A stretch of DNA of 15,035 bases from Opitutales bacterium. GTDB lineage: Bacteria > Verrucomicrobiota > Verrucomicrobiia > Opitutales > Intestinicryptomonadaceae. Position numbers and translations under genes: made by a program. This document shows, piece after piece, positions 14,428 to 15,035 of this stretch; within the stretch, counting starts at the first letter, position 1; each line of letters starts with the position of its first letter. The notes under the pieces are model-generated. The model searched no databases and had not been told where the DNA came from. It saw only the letters and a list, made by a program, of their open reading frames with translations. The stretch is taken from assembly GCA_021641325.1 (NCBI GenBank), contig JAJXPD010000030.1, positions 1 through 15,035 on the forward strand. Reading direction: 5' to 3'.

Positions 14428-15035
14428 ATGTCGTCCGAATTCTTAAACATACCGCGCCTGAACGCGGGCTATCGGGATGGGCGCACGGCGGACTTCGACG
14501 AGGTCGAAATCCACCCGACTCTCGAACAGGCGGAAGTTCAGGCAACACGCTGCATGGGCTGCGGCATTCCGTTCTGCCACGGAGCGGGGTGCCCTCTCGG
14601 AAACTCGATTCAGGAGTTCAACAAAGCCGTCCGCGAAAAACGCATGCGAGACGCCTACTATGTGCTCTCCGAAACGTCGCCTTTCCCCGAGTTCACATCG
14701 CGCGTGTGCCCCGCCCTGTGCGAGGCGGCATGTTGCGCGGGCTTGTCGTCCGATCCCGTTTCGATTCGGCAGATTGAATACAACATCATCGAAAACGCCT
14801 TCCGCAAGGGATACGTAGAGCCGTACAAACCGTACAGGCACACGGGCATGCGCGTGGCGGTCGTCGGCTCCGGGCCTTCGGGGCTGGCGGCGGCGGACGC
14901 GCTCAACCGCTGCGGGCACGAGGTCGTTGTGTTCGAGCGCAACGACAATTTCGGCGGACTCCTCCGCTACGGCATTCCCGACTTCAAGCTCAAAAAGAGC
15001 GCCGTAGAAAGGCGAATCGACGTGCTGTCGTCGTC
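14428..15035 (+). CDS. gltD: Glutamate synthase, small (beta) subunit (3' partial)
   Basis: The small subunit passes electrons from NAD(P)H through FAD and Fe-S clusters to the large subunit. About 202 of an expected 470-490 residues are present; the frame runs off the window. N-terminal cluster cysteines are C42, C45, C50 and C55 (RCMGCGIPFCHGAGCPLGN), and a second group is C94, C98 and C102 (RVCPALCEAAC), with an extra C103. The FAD dinucleotide-binding loop is VVGSGPSGLAAAD (145-157), and GGLLRYGIPDFKLKK (176-190) is also characteristic. The start ATG is seven bases after the gltB stop, so they form an operon. The nearest AAGGAG (14402-14407) is about 20 bases upstream, so initiation may rely on coupling with gltB. 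The cofactor (NADH or NADPH) cannot be told because the second nucleotide domain lies outside. Confidence 0.97.
   Translation, partial: MSSEFLNIPRLNAGYRDGRTADFDEVEIHPTLEQAEVQATRCMGCGIPFCHGAGCPLGNSIQEFNKAVREKRMRDAYYVLSETSPFPEFTSRVCPALCEAACCAGLSSDPVSIRQIEYNIIENAFRKGYVEPYKPYRHTGMRVAVVGSGPSGLAAADALNRCGHEVVVFERNDNFGGLLRYGIPDFKLKKSAVERRIDVLSS

Overview
The window is a GC-rich bacterial chromosome segment with ordinary housekeeping genes, AT-rich intergenic gaps and several intrinsic terminators. The best hint of origin is a secreted protein ending in PEP-CTERM form (Pro-Glu-Pro, hydrophobic helix, four arginines), next to a type III glutamine synthetase and a short glutamyl-tRNA synthetase without the usual cysteine-rich insert. 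Together these suggest the Verrucomicrobiota, probably Opitutales-like. This placement is an inference from protein style, not from a marker gene. There are no tRNA or rRNA genes, CRISPR arrays, insertion sequences or phage genes.

Layout. Positions 1-2955 (+) hold a tight run: an exported DUF362-like protein (5' end cut by the window edge), a NUDIX hydrolase and gltX, closed by a strong terminator at 2982-3017. Positions 3116-4366 (+) hold a single-gene unit: an inverted repeat and candidate promoter, the PEP-CTERM protein, and a terminator. Positions 4406-6077 (+) hold rny (ribonuclease Y) with its own -10 box and a terminator shared with the convergent gene. Positions 6185-7201 (-) hold an exported GH43 glycoside hydrolase. 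Positions 7320-9505 (-) hold glnN, the type III glutamine synthetase, with its own terminator. Positions 9506-9899 are a 394-bp divergent control region. Positions 9900-15035 (+) hold gltB and the start of gltD, the two glutamate synthase subunits; gltD runs off the window.

The most notable signal is the glnN/gltB control region. Both divergent genes have a near-consensus sigma-54 (RpoN) promoter with exact GG/GC spacing: CTGGCACGGCATCTGCTA on the minus strand for glnN, and TTGGCACGGAATGTGCTT on the plus strand for gltB. Between them lies a 17-bp inverted repeat with one mismatch, plus further copies of its ACAAAATTGT core. This looks like a shared enhancer or operator from which one activator could control the whole GS-GOGAT ammonium-assimilation cycle. 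The promoters and repeats are seen in the sequence; the regulatory model is inferred.

The long opposite-strand open frames over gltX, glnN and gltB are judged to be shadows caused by GC-rich codon usage.
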